From: Salticus scenicus
Lineage: Eukaryota; Arthropoda; Arachnida; Araneae; Salticidae
Assembly (NCBI GenBank): GCA_963930645.1
Contig: OZ005660.1
Location: 241,308,836 to 241,372,835 of the forward strand
DNA: 64,000 bases
Direction of reading: 5' to 3'
Both the position numbers and the translations under genes were made by a program. Below the pieces are notes generated by a model. The model was not told the origin of the DNA. It saw only the letters and a list, made by a program, of their open reading frames with translations, and searched no databases. Every line of letters begins with the position of its first letter. The stretch's first letter is position 1. Shown in pieces: positions 55,250 through 63,865 of this stretch.

Positions 55250-55472
55250 GGTTTGGTTTGATGAGTACTGGGATTTATTGCTTGCCTTTGCCTCTAAGGC
55301 CGCTTATATCTCGAAAATCCACACCACAAGGGTTTAAAAGTTTTTATTATGACAAGAACAGATACATGAAATACATAAACAAGGACAATACATCCATGCC
55401 TTACCCGGGATTTGAACCCGGGCCCAACTGTATAGAAGTCAGTGCTGCTAACCACTATACCGCTTGGGCGGC
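55250..55472 (-). mobile_element. tRNA-derived SINE, copy 2
   Basis: On the minus strand: GCCGCCCAAGCGGTATAGTG then GTTAGCAGC (A-box region), GGGTTCAAATCCCGGG (B box), a body matching copy 1 (ACCCTTGTGGTGTGGATTTT, ATATAAGCGGCCTTAGAGGC) and an AAACC tail. A perfect 10-bp duplication TCAATAATTT flanks it (55240-55249, 55473-55482). It landed at the stop-codon end of the transposase relic. Confidence 0.92.
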
Positions 55473-55879
55473 TCAATAATTTCTAATGCTATAAACATTA
55501 TAGCATGTGTATTCATTGCATTTAATAATGTATTTTTTTAATGAAAATTATATAATGATAATTTTGTATTTTATATGCGGTCTATTTTGAATTTCTTTGT
55601 TTTTTATAAATTTTGATAATTAAAGTGTAATCAATGATTAAATTTGTCCTTCAATAACTTAAAAAATTATAGTAAGGAAAAAAAAAAGATCATAACAAAA
55701 TATCATATAGTAATAAGATATATATATATTTTTTTTTTCAACTTAATTATCTTTTTTTTCAATAATGACTAAGTAGAGCGCGCTACGACATGGTCATATG
55801 AGTTCTCCTTATGAGTACTGATTACACACATAACCTTATTTTGGATTTGAATGTCCCACACCCTTACTTACGTCTCTTT

Positions 55880-57900
55880 GAAAATGAAATTTTAATATAC
55901 CGTGTCATGTGTGTAAATTTTAAATTTTTAAACAGTAACCTAAAATGTCTGTAATTTTGCAATGCATTTCGTAATCTGTGTGATGTGCATGATTTTACAT
56001 TCATATGTTAATTCTTTCACATAACATTTCAAAGGATGGTCTAAATAATTTATTGACAGGCATTAATATAATTGCAATTTTAAGATATAAACAGTGTATT
56101 ACTGGAAAATATATGACATGAATTTTAAAGATAAATATTTAATTAGAACACGATATAAATGCGGCATCTACTGTTTCTTTGTGTTAAAAGGGGTGGGTGT
56201 GACAATGAAAGTTTTAATAAGTATAAGACTTTGAGTAAACATCTTAGAATGCTAGAAGTCGTGTTTCTTCCATTCAGCTCTTGTCTGATGCTTGGAAATT
56301 ACTCACATAATTTCGTTAATCGTTTAATTTTGAATTTTTAGTTCTTACATTTGAATTTTTAGTTCTGACATTTTTAGATCTTAATTTTTAATTTCATTTA
56401 TTTATTTATTTTATTAATTAATGTTTTTAATTCTAGTCACACCAGTATTTTTAGTTGCATTCGACTTTATTTGTTTTTACTCTTTACTTAAAACTGTTCT
56501 GAACGTTACAGCTTTGATTACAGCACTTGTGCCTACTTTGTTCGCCTGACGAAGGGTCGTATTTTCTTTCGTTCCGAAACAATTGTTTAATTATAGCGAC
56601 TTCTAGCATTTTATAGTGTTTTTTCAAAGTTTTATACTTATTACTTTTAATAGCATTTAAAAGGTGCTTTTGAAAATGAAATTTTAGCTTACGACAACTG
56701 TAGATGTAAAATTATTATTATTATTATTTTATATAGATATTAATATTTCCAATGCTTTAAGTTTTTTAAAATTATTAATATTTTATTTTACTTTCATTTT
56801 CTCAGAAAAGGAAATTTTAAAAATATCTTCCTTAAACAAAATTTAATCTAATAACGGAGTGCAGTTTTTTACTTAGATTTTTCCTTGTTACGTATTTGTA
56901 AACTCTTAAATTCCGTAATAAACTATTTCTTACAATGAAAATTTCAAGGTAGTGTACAATAAATGGTGATGCCGCTATTTTTTTCAATAAAAAAGAAATA
57001 GGACTCGGATCCTAATATTTATTTAATAATTCAACTATATCAGTTTATTTAAAAAACAATACTGTAACATCCACACACCGAAATCGAAATGAATTCTACA
57101 AAGATAAAATGATTAAAAAAAATATTCCATATTACTCACATGAATAGCATACTAAATAAAGATATATATATATATATAGAATTCATTTGTGTGTGTGTGT
57201 TTTCTTTTCCTGCTTACGAGCTTTTAGTTTTGGTTTTATTAAGAACATTGGTTATTTCATGTTTTTTGGCGGGGTAAATGAACGTATAAAATCATTTGTT
57301 TTTATAGATTTGCACAGTCTACTTTATATTTACTTAATTTGTTTGTTAATCGTTCTTTTAAATACTTTGAATACTAAAACTGTGTTAGATTATTTCGTTT
57401 TTTTTCACTTTCCGAACAAACATTATGTAAAAAAAATATTATAACCATAAAAAAATTCTACTATACGATTTTGGTGTGTATGTATGTTTTGAAGTCTCCT
57501 GAGTTCACTTTTGCTATTTTTATGGTGATGCATGTATGGTGTGTACGTGAACATGAAAACGACTAAACGCTTGGTTTAATTGAGATGAAAGTTGGTAGGT
57601 ATGTTAAAGATCACCATCCCACGAATTGTGTAGATTTTGGTAAATGTAGGATTTATAATTTTTTTAACAGAGGCACGAATAATTTTTTTTTCTCCTTTTG
57701 GCAAATGGATATAAATTATTTTAAGTGCGATAGCGTCTAAATTCTTTATCTTACTATGCTAAAAATTGGTATGTAGGTTAAAGGTAAGCGTCGAAGGTTT
57801 GCATATTTTTGAGGAAACGGCTTTGTAGTTTTTTTTTTTTTTTTTTTTTTTTTTTACAGAGACACAAAAAAGTTTTTTTTTTTTTTTTTTTTTGTTATTG
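55880..57900. other. Gene-free AT-rich stretch with simple repeats
   Basis: ATT repeats at about 56711-56730, a TA run at 57165-57178 followed by a TG run at 57188-57200, and poly-T at 57830-57855 and 57872-57892. Two diverged direct units near 57585-57690 and 57765-57875 share GTTGGTAGGTATGTTAAAG / TTGGTATGTAGGTTAAAGG. A CDNESFNKYKTLSKHLRM segment at about 56204-56255 resembles a lone finger. Confidence 0.4.
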
Positions 57901-58139
57901 TCATGGACTATAGATTTAAATTATTTGAAGTAAGGTACAGTCTCAAGCTCTGGTTTTTAAGAACACAAAACTCGAACATCAACGTATTCGGCGTCGAGAT
58001 TTTCAATTTGCGCATGCGTCACGACGCTCTGTTCTGCGGTTTTAACGTCAGCGCTGATATTAAGGATAGTATGATTGGAGCGTCCCTGCGTCGGAAACGT
58101 TGACGTTTGCTTCTAGAGTTCTTAAGCCTTGGTTTTTAA

Positions 58140-58720
58140 CCCGGGAGCAGGCGCGCTGGGTTTTACAGGCCCGTTCGTTCAAAAAAACCCTCATAGAAAC
58201 ACCCCTTTTTCTCGGAAATGGTCCAGATTCCCGCTAGCTGTATTCAATGTCATCCACTTTCTGAGGGTTGGAATTTCCACATTCCTGAATTTCCGTTTTG
58301 TAGATATATTGGATTTTCGGGTCTTTCAGGCCCGACATGCATGTTCTTTTTTCCGACCTCAGCCCATTTTTTTTAGTGAGGTGACGATATTTTTAGAGTA
58401 AAATGAAGCGATATAGGACACATGGCCAGAGGAAAAGATGCCACATTTGTCCGAGTAAAAAAGACAGAAAATCTGAATTTGTTGTGCTAAGTGTGATAAA
58501 AATATCTGTAGTGAACACACTACTTACATATGTAAAGAATGTGAATAAATTGTAAATATATTTTTAATTATTCATTTTTTCTGCATGCTTAGAGTCTGTT
58601 GTTTCTTAGAAAATGCATTTGATGAGATAAAAGCTATTCTCAGTAGTATTATTTAAATGAAAAAGCTAGCCGGGCCTGAGAGACCCACCGCGCAAGAAAA
58701 TGTGCGCGCGTTCCTCCGGG
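58140..58720 (+). mobile_element. Internally deleted piggyBac element
   Basis: TTAA at 58136-58139 and 58721-58724. Ends CCCGGGAGCAGGCGCGCTGG and the reverse complement of CCCGGAGGAACGCGCGC. CAGGCCCG and CGGGCCTG are inverted just inside. It retains only the 3' end of a transposase (next entry); most of the coding sequence is deleted. Confidence 0.9.
58402..58548 (+). pseudogene. piggyBac transposase C-terminal cysteine-rich domain relic
   Basis: MKRYRTHGQRKRCHICPSKK then DRKSEF and, one frame over, CCAKCDKNICSEHTTYICKE followed by CE and TAA. This is the C-x2-C ... C-x2-C ... H ... C-x2-C layout of the cysteine-rich domain that ends piggyBac transposases and binds the terminal repeats. A single frameshift near 58468 breaks it. 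The catalytic DDD domain is absent. Confidence 0.8.
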
Positions 58721-58894
58721 TTAAGAACACAAGAAGCAACGTCAACGTTACTGATGCCGCGACGCTCCAATCAGAGTCTCCTTGATATCAGCGCTGGCAC
58801 TGAAACCGCAGAACAGACCGTCATGACGCATGTGCAAATTTAAAATATCGACGCCGAATACGTTGACATTCGCTAAGAAACCAGCAGTTAAGCA

Positions 58895-59603
58895 GGCTTT
58901 ATAGTGGCTAGAGCCCCTAAATAAAATAATAGGCCGGCGCATCATCGCCATTTTTTTGCCTCCGAAGGGGACAGCATTCCTGCTTGGCGTCTTTATCGCT
59001 TCCCTAATAATTTTAAGAAATCTTGATCTGAAGCTAATCCGGTCAAAATAAGAGCAATAAGCAACAATAATAGTCCTAAAAACACATATTTTTCACAGTA
59101 CATTCTCAGGATGTCATTTTATTCAGAGGATATCCATGGATGTACTGTAAGATGTGTTGTTAGGGCGGTTTCTGTTACAAAACGTCGCCAAAACTCAAAT
59201 ACACAGTAGTAGAAGATCTGTGAACACTTTATATTCACTTCTTGAATGATTATAGCTGTTTATCGTTAAACAAACTTCCATATCATAGTTTACTTAGCTA
59301 AAATTATGAAATATTATAAAACAAGTTACTCTAAAATAACGTAAGACTATAAAAAAAAAAAATGTTTGTCGTTTGTTTATCAGGGAAACGCACTGGGTAC
59401 ATGTGGCAACCCTCTGATGCGCCAGCTCGTATATATAGGAGCCTTAATAGTGGCCGCTCCTTTCCGCTGTACGCAAGAAGGAGTGATAACTTCATATTCA
59501 GTTCAATTCTATTCAATTTCGTATTCAATAGATAGTTATCTCTCCTTATATTCTAGCGCAGTGCTTGCGGACAGCGGAACGGAACGGTCACTATAAAGGC
59601 GCC
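58895..59603. mobile_element. Compound TIR element (copy 2 of the 48434 family inside longer ends)
   Basis: 58911-59443 matches 48434-48982 along its length. Around it, outer ends GGCTTTATAGTGGC (58895) and GTCACTATAAAGGCGCC (59587-59603) are inverted, and GTGGCCGCTCC ... CCGCTGTACGCAAG / CTTGCGGACAGCGGAACGG form another pair at 59449-59590. Either one element of 709 bp, or the 533-bp element beside a 160-bp MITE. Confidence 0.65.
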
Positions 59604-59609
59604 TTTAAT

Positions 59610-60462
59610 CTCTACATTCGATTAGATAAAATTAATAGTCACGTGATAGGTCATTACCACAAGAACCGTACAGATTTGCACGAGTGTAATGAAATTATTA
59701 TTTTAAATTAAATGATCATGTGTATTCCTTTTAATGTACGAAAATTGATTAATTATGTTCATACCTTCTTACATAACATAAAAATTATAATACTTTGTAC
59801 CTTCTTACAGAAAATAATAATAATATGCAGTTTTAACTTGGAAAATTGATTAAAATTAATAAATAAATTTACAAAATTAAATCTCTAGAAAATAATTCTT
59901 GTAATGAAAGTCCAAAAATAAAAATCCGTGATATATCCTGTACTGCTTTGACTCTTGCTCTATCTGGGCATATAAAAACCGAAACCCTCCCTGTATTCAA
60001 GTAATATATTCGGCAACTTTTGCTTTTTTCTCAAACCATACTTAAACATGCAGCGATGCAGCCCTCTCTATAAAGGAATTTTATAATCAGCTAATGGGAA
60101 TATTTATGTTGGTAAACAATCTGTGTTTGAATGGACAGTGCTATTTGCATGAAATAGAACTACTAACTAATACATCTATAGACAACTCTGACAGGTGGTA
60201 AGTTCCGAAAGGTCTTCGACAATTTCATAACAATACGACAAATTGCACATCCAGATTGGTAGTGATTGGCTCCAAAAACACTGTCATAATTAACAGACAT
60301 TCGTAGGCCATCTATATGTCCAGTTGTGAGCACAGTTTTGCCTATTTGGCATGCCTCTAAGGTGCTCTTCGGAAGATATCTAAACCTGTATGGATTTATA
60401 CTCTGCCTTGCAGAGTTCGAGGTGTTAAATGCTTTGATTAAACTCCCGCCATTATTCAAGTC
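59610..60462. other. Stretch with no confirmed gene; one unassigned frame
   Basis: The minus-strand frame 60163-60459 (98 codons, MNNGGSLIKAFN ... LPKSTLEACQIGKTVLTT ... HYQSGCAICRIV) has a more protein-like composition than other chance frames here, but I do not recognise it. It could be a fragment of an unknown transposon or exon. The remainder is AT-rich without signal. Confidence 0.25.
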
Positions 60463-60581
60463 TACACTGTAAAAAAATAACTATTACCAGCTGCAAGAAA
60501 CTCTCTGTGATTGGAGAAAATTATTTTCTCCAATCACAGAGAGTTTCTTGCAGCTGGTAATAGTTATTTTTTTACAGTGTA
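60463..60581. mobile_element. Perfect 119-bp palindrome (MITE)
   Basis: Two 59-bp arms, exact reverse complements as far as I can read, around a single central T. They start TACACTGTAAAAAAATAAC and contain CCAGCTGCAAGAAACTCTCT. TA at each outer end fits a Tc1/mariner-like insertion of CACTG-ended elements. A less perfect copy lies at 50915-51038. Confidence 0.92.
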
Positions 60582-61195
60582 TATCATGTAATATTGCGCT
60601 ATTCCTGCTTACTTATGACAGGGTATAAAGAACATTATTCAGGTGTACCAATTTTTCTACTTAATATACAAGGTGGCCATAATAGAACGGACAATGCTCA
60701 ATAGAGTAATCTAACTGTAAGAATAGCGCTAAAATGTGTTGGAGGGTTAAGCAAGATAACTGACACAAGTATTCCTGAAAAAGTTCCAAAATCACGCCAG
60801 GAAGCTTTTGTCACAATTTAAGATGCAATAATGATAACTGTGCATTTTTTACGCATCGCTTTTGTCGCCATTTTTTTACTTTTAAATTGAAAGTACAGTG
60901 CTAAATTGTCTTAATTTTGCCCTCTTCTATTTATCATACATAAAATTCTATTAAACATTTTACACAAATATAGCTTTTTGAATATGGCTATATGTCTATA
61001 TTGATATGTACTGTATAATTATGCTTTGAAAATAAATAGTTCGTGTTTGAAAAATGCTTAAAAAATTATCTACAGTACATATCCGTTAAAAAAAAAAAAA
61101 AAAAAAAAAATGCCAAACAGTATAATTTTTTCGTTAATGACTGCGCGTATATTTCCACAAATCAATCTTTAGAGAACACATCATCTACAGAAGGC
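60582..61195. other. Gene-free AT-rich stretch
   Basis: Poly-A at 61087-61110; otherwise nothing recognised. The 83-codon frame crossing it is not accepted. Confidence 0.45.
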
Positions 61196-61199
61196 TCCT

Positions 61200-61335
61200 T
61201 CTTGTATCATTCGGGTAATATTTCTTACATATTCGAGAAAATCTTTAAGAAAATTGTTCGCATGTATAGATTGTTAATTGAATCACAATGTTGATGTATA
61301 TTAGGATATTTTTTTCTATAAAATCTATCCTAATA
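61200..61335 (-). pseudogene. Outlying decayed finger of the gene C array
   Basis: ATTCGAGAAAATCTTTAAGA then AAATTGTTCGCATGTATAG resembles the minus-strand finger pattern of gene C (CGAGAAAATCGTTTAGAAC then ATTCGCACACATA). It is a single diverged finger. A short hairpin, ATTAGGATA / TATCCTAAT, follows at about 61300-61333. Confidence 0.45.
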
Positions 61336-61361
61336 TGCTTCACACATATATCATATTCCTC

Positions 61362-61557
61362 TATAGGGCAGTTCCTTGTTTGTAAACAAACATCTCAACT
61401 TTTATGAGTGGTTGGCAAAAAGGCTTGGGAAAAGCATAGCGATGGCGATTACTTGATTACTACCAACGGAAAATCAATGGTGGGCGGGGCGCGCGAAAGT
61501 CGAGCGCGCTTTTTTGCCAACCACATGACGTCACGAGGAAATGCTCTATACGGAGCA
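61362..61557. mobile_element. Approximately 196-bp TIR element
   Basis: CTATAGGGCAGTTCCTTG ... GTGGTTGGCAAAAAGGC on the left is mirrored by GCGCTTTTTTGCCAACCAC ... GAGGAAATGCTCTATA on the right. The interior is GC-rich (GGCGGGGCGCGCG). It interrupts the decayed finger array. Confidence 0.7.
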
Positions 61558-61618
61558 CAGGTGTTACTTTGGACGTTCCATTTCAGAAAATGCTGTCGAG
61601 TACATTTCACTCTAATTT

Positions 61619-61737
61619 CCCCATTAGCACAACGATATAGGCCAATTTTGACTCATCATTAGCCAACGTTGGCGAATGCTGGGCCGTCGTTGGCCAAGGA
61701 TGGGTCAACATTGGCCAGTATTGTTGTGCTACTGGGG
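61619..61737. mobile_element. 119-bp MITE with 40-bp TIRs
   Basis: CCCCATTAGCACAACGATAT ... GGCCAATTTTGACTCATC and the inverted GATGGGTCAACATTGGCCAG ... TATTGTTGTGCTACTGGGG. GCCAACGTTGGC forms the centre. No coding. Confidence 0.9.
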
Positions 61738-61779
61738 TTGGTTTATATGTATCAGTTTTTAAATCCATTTTCAGACTTA

Positions 61780-62831
61780 TATTTTTAGAATATTGTTGCA
61801 CATTTCACACATAATTTCAGTGTATCAAAGCGTAGATGTACATTTCGAATATGTTTTTAAGAAAGATATTTTAGAACATATCTCGCACACTGGATTTTAC
61901 GCTATAGAGAGCGCAGATGTGTATATATGTAAAGTTTAAAAAAAAAATTCGTTTAGAACACTTAATTTACATAGTTTTTCTCGAGTATAATTACGTGAAC
62001 TGGTCCTTTAGAAAAATCTTTAGAACACACTTCATACATATATGCGTGCATGCATATTTACATTTAAATGAGCTCTTGTAGGAAAACTTTTTGTACTTTT
62101 TCATAGACGTTCATTTATATTATATTTTCCAGAGAGCTTTTTAGAACTTAGTTCATGCACGTGACTTTTAATGAGAGAATTGTATATATATATACAGCAG
62201 CTTTTTTTTCCCCCTCTCTCTTAAGATGAAGAGAAACCATTGCATACATACATGTTTCTTTCGGCAAGGGTGTAAAATTATCTGAAAGATATTGAGGAAG
62301 GAGATTGGCAAAAAAAGTGCTGGAGCAATCTACATGCAAGACGTTGAAATAAAATACTAAAATTTTGATGAAGAAATCACTATCATACACTAACAATATA
62401 TGTTACTGGTTCAAAACATTAAATAAAAAACAGATAAAACTTACAATGATTTTGTATTCATTCATTTATTTGGACACGTAGAATACGTTTACTTTAAAAA
62501 AAGAATGTAAAAAGTATCCATCATTAAACCAGATTTAAAAATAAATAAGTAAGAAAAGGATTAAAATCTGCTAAAATTTTCCGTTCCTAATTTTTTACGT
62601 GGGTATACGAAACATTCAGATTTTCTTTTTCTAGAAAAGCCTTTAAAACACATTTTACACACTGTATTTCTGATGTATTGAGAGCAGTAATATATTTTTA
62701 GATCATTTTCATTGCAGAATTTTTTTTAACAGTCTTTTCAAAGCAGACTTTTTCTCTCACATGATTGATTAAATGTTTCTTTATTCTATCTACGTGTTAC
62801 AGAAAAACCTGTGGAACATGTTTCATACACA
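61780..62831 (-). pseudogene. Long decayed C2H2 array downstream of gene C
   Basis: On the minus strand, after the stop of gene C, finger fragments continue for about 1 kb: DRIKKHLINHVREK (about 62755-62800), CVKCVLKAFLEKENLNV (about 62615-62665), YMYEVCSKDFSKG (about 62000-62040), HLRSL and QCARYVLKYLS (about 61865-61920), then HLRFDTLKLCVKCATIF (about 61795-61845). Spacing is compatible with the 84-bp period. Many ligands are changed (for example the first Cys to Tyr in YMYEVC), with stops and frameshifts throughout. There is room for about a dozen fingers. Confidence 0.75.
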
Positions 62832-63554
62832 CTACGGCTTTATATCTGTGTGAATGAGCAAATGTTTATTTAGACTGCTCTTTCGAGAAAATCGTTTAGA
62901 ACAATATTCGCACACATAGGGTTTTTCCCTTGTATGAATTCGTAAATGATTATACAGGGTGCTTTTATCACAAAACCCTCTAGAACACATTTCACACGCA
63001 TATGGTTTTTCTCCGGTGTGAATGCGCAAATGTGTATCTAGTGTTCCTTTTTGAGAAAATCCTTTAGAACAACACTCGCACACATACGGTTTTTCTCCTG
63101 TGTGAGTGCGTAGGTGTCTCTTTAAATTGTCCTTTTGAGCAAATCTTTTAAGACATATTTCACACATGTGTGGTTTTTCTCCTGTATGAGTGCGCAAATG
63201 TATATTTAGATATTCCTTTTGAGAAAACCCTCTAGAGCAGATTTCACAAACATATGGCTTTTTCCCTGTATGAGTGCGAGAATGTTTGTCTAGATTGCTT
63301 TTCTGGGAGAATCCTTTAGAACAAATTTCACACACGTAAGACTTTTTCTCTGCATGAGCGCCAAAATGTTTATTTAGACTGCTTTTCTGGGAGAATCCTT
63401 TAGAACAAATTTCACACATGTAATTCTTTTCTTGTGTGTGAATGAGTAGGTGTCTAATTAAATGTCCCTTTTGAGAAAAAGATTTAGAACATACATCACA
63501 CACGTATGGCTTTTCTCTGATATAAAGACATGCATTTATATTTAGATCTTCCAT
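62832..63554 (-). CDS. C2H2 zinc-finger protein C, 8 fingers, 240 aa
   Basis: Single-exon minus-strand frame of eight complete C2H2 fingers at residues of about 17-39, 45-67, 73-95, 101-123, 129-151, 157-179, 185-207 and 213-235, all ligands intact. Linkers are TGEKPY, TGKKPY, TREKPY, AEKKSY and TQEKNY. The helix position -1 is Gln in fingers 1-6, Asp in 7 and Arg in 8. Positions -1,2,3,6 are Q,G,H,R; Q,S,S,K; Q,S,N,K; Q,E,Y,I; Q,D,N,R; Q,G,T,T; D,S,T,N; R,S,S,K. The strong Gln bias predicts an A-rich target (family knowledge). The N-terminus EDLNINACLYIREKPY aligns without gaps to EDLNRHLRIHTGEKPY, so the start Met lies within a dead finger; a TAA lies three codons upstream. At the 3' end a frame break ends the protein at the start of a ninth finger. 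Likely a nuclear DNA-binding protein if expressed; it may be a residual fragment. Confidence 0.78.
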   Translation of the reverse strand: MEDLNINACLYIREKPYVCDVCSKSFSQKGHLIRHLLIHTQEKNYMCEICSKGFSQKSSLNKHFGAHAEKKSYVCEICSKGFSQKSNLDKHSRTHTGKKPYVCEICSRGFSQKEYLNIHLRTHTGEKPHMCEICLKRFAQKDNLKRHLRTHTGEKPYVCECCSKGFSQKGTLDTHLRIHTGEKPYACEMCSRGFCDKSTLYNHLRIHTREKPYVCEYCSKRFSRKSSLNKHLLIHTDIKP

Positions 63555-63860
63555 TTTTGGTTATCCATTAGAACGTAGTTTAGATACGTTTACCCTTTCA
63601 TCTAAATGAGTAATGAAATATGCACCCGAATTTTCCTTACATATTATTTAATTTAATGTACATAAAAAATTAAGATGCATTCCGTTAAATAAATAATGAT
63701 GTATTCAGATATTTTTCTATAGAAAATCTTTCAAAACTTACAGCTTATTCACTTTGATTTTACTATCAAGGAAACTCCTTTAAGTGTTTATCGCCGATTT
63801 TCTTTAAAAAAGTTTCTTACATAAAATTAAAGCATATTCATAAACAGTATTTTTCAAAAA
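63555..63860 (-). pseudogene. Decayed fingers upstream of gene C
   Basis: In the frame of gene C, just before its start, YFITHLDERVNVSKLRSNG aligns position by position to HLRTHTGEKPYVCEICSKG, with both Cys replaced (Ser, Arg), followed by a stop where the finger Phe should be. Further upstream, CKKLF-RKSAINT (about 63765-63810) and K-F...KIFYRKIS (about 63690-63735) are earlier finger remnants. So the ancestral array continued at least 300 bp upstream. Confidence 0.65.
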
Positions 63861-63865
63861 TATTA

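Larger units (their letters stand above)
54397..55873 (+). mobile_element. 1.48-kb DNA transposon relic with about 115-bp TIRs
   Basis: The left end, with AAGGGTGTGGAGTC ... TTATGTGTGTAATCAGTACT ... GTAGCGCGC ... GAGTCATTATT, is mirrored at 55757-55873. Inside are a TTAA-flanked MITE, a dead DDE-type transposase C-terminus and a SINE. Size and layout are very similar to the 12911-14494 element, though the TIR sequence differs. Confidence 0.8.
57950..58888. mobile_element. Foldback element split by a piggyBac insertion
   Basis: Arms of about 165-185 bp: CAACGTATTCGGCGTCGA, GACGCTCTGTTCTGCGGTTT, AGCGCTGATAT, GATTGGAGCGTC and AACGTTGACGTT on the left (57970-58115) recur inverted on the right (58735-58875). 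The centre is occupied by the 58140-58720 element. Frames of 66-67 codons over the arms are incidental. Confidence 0.85.

Noticed and set aside
56159..56341. 60-codon frame with CDNESFNKYKTLSKHLRM as a zinc-finger gene
   Set aside because: Only one finger-like segment, with irregular Cys spacing and the last His missing; could be chance or a lone relic.
57903..58401. Frames of 66 and 90 codons near the piggyBac relic
   Set aside because: They read through the foldback arm and the piggyBac terminal repeat and end before the real Cys-rich domain, which is in another segment.
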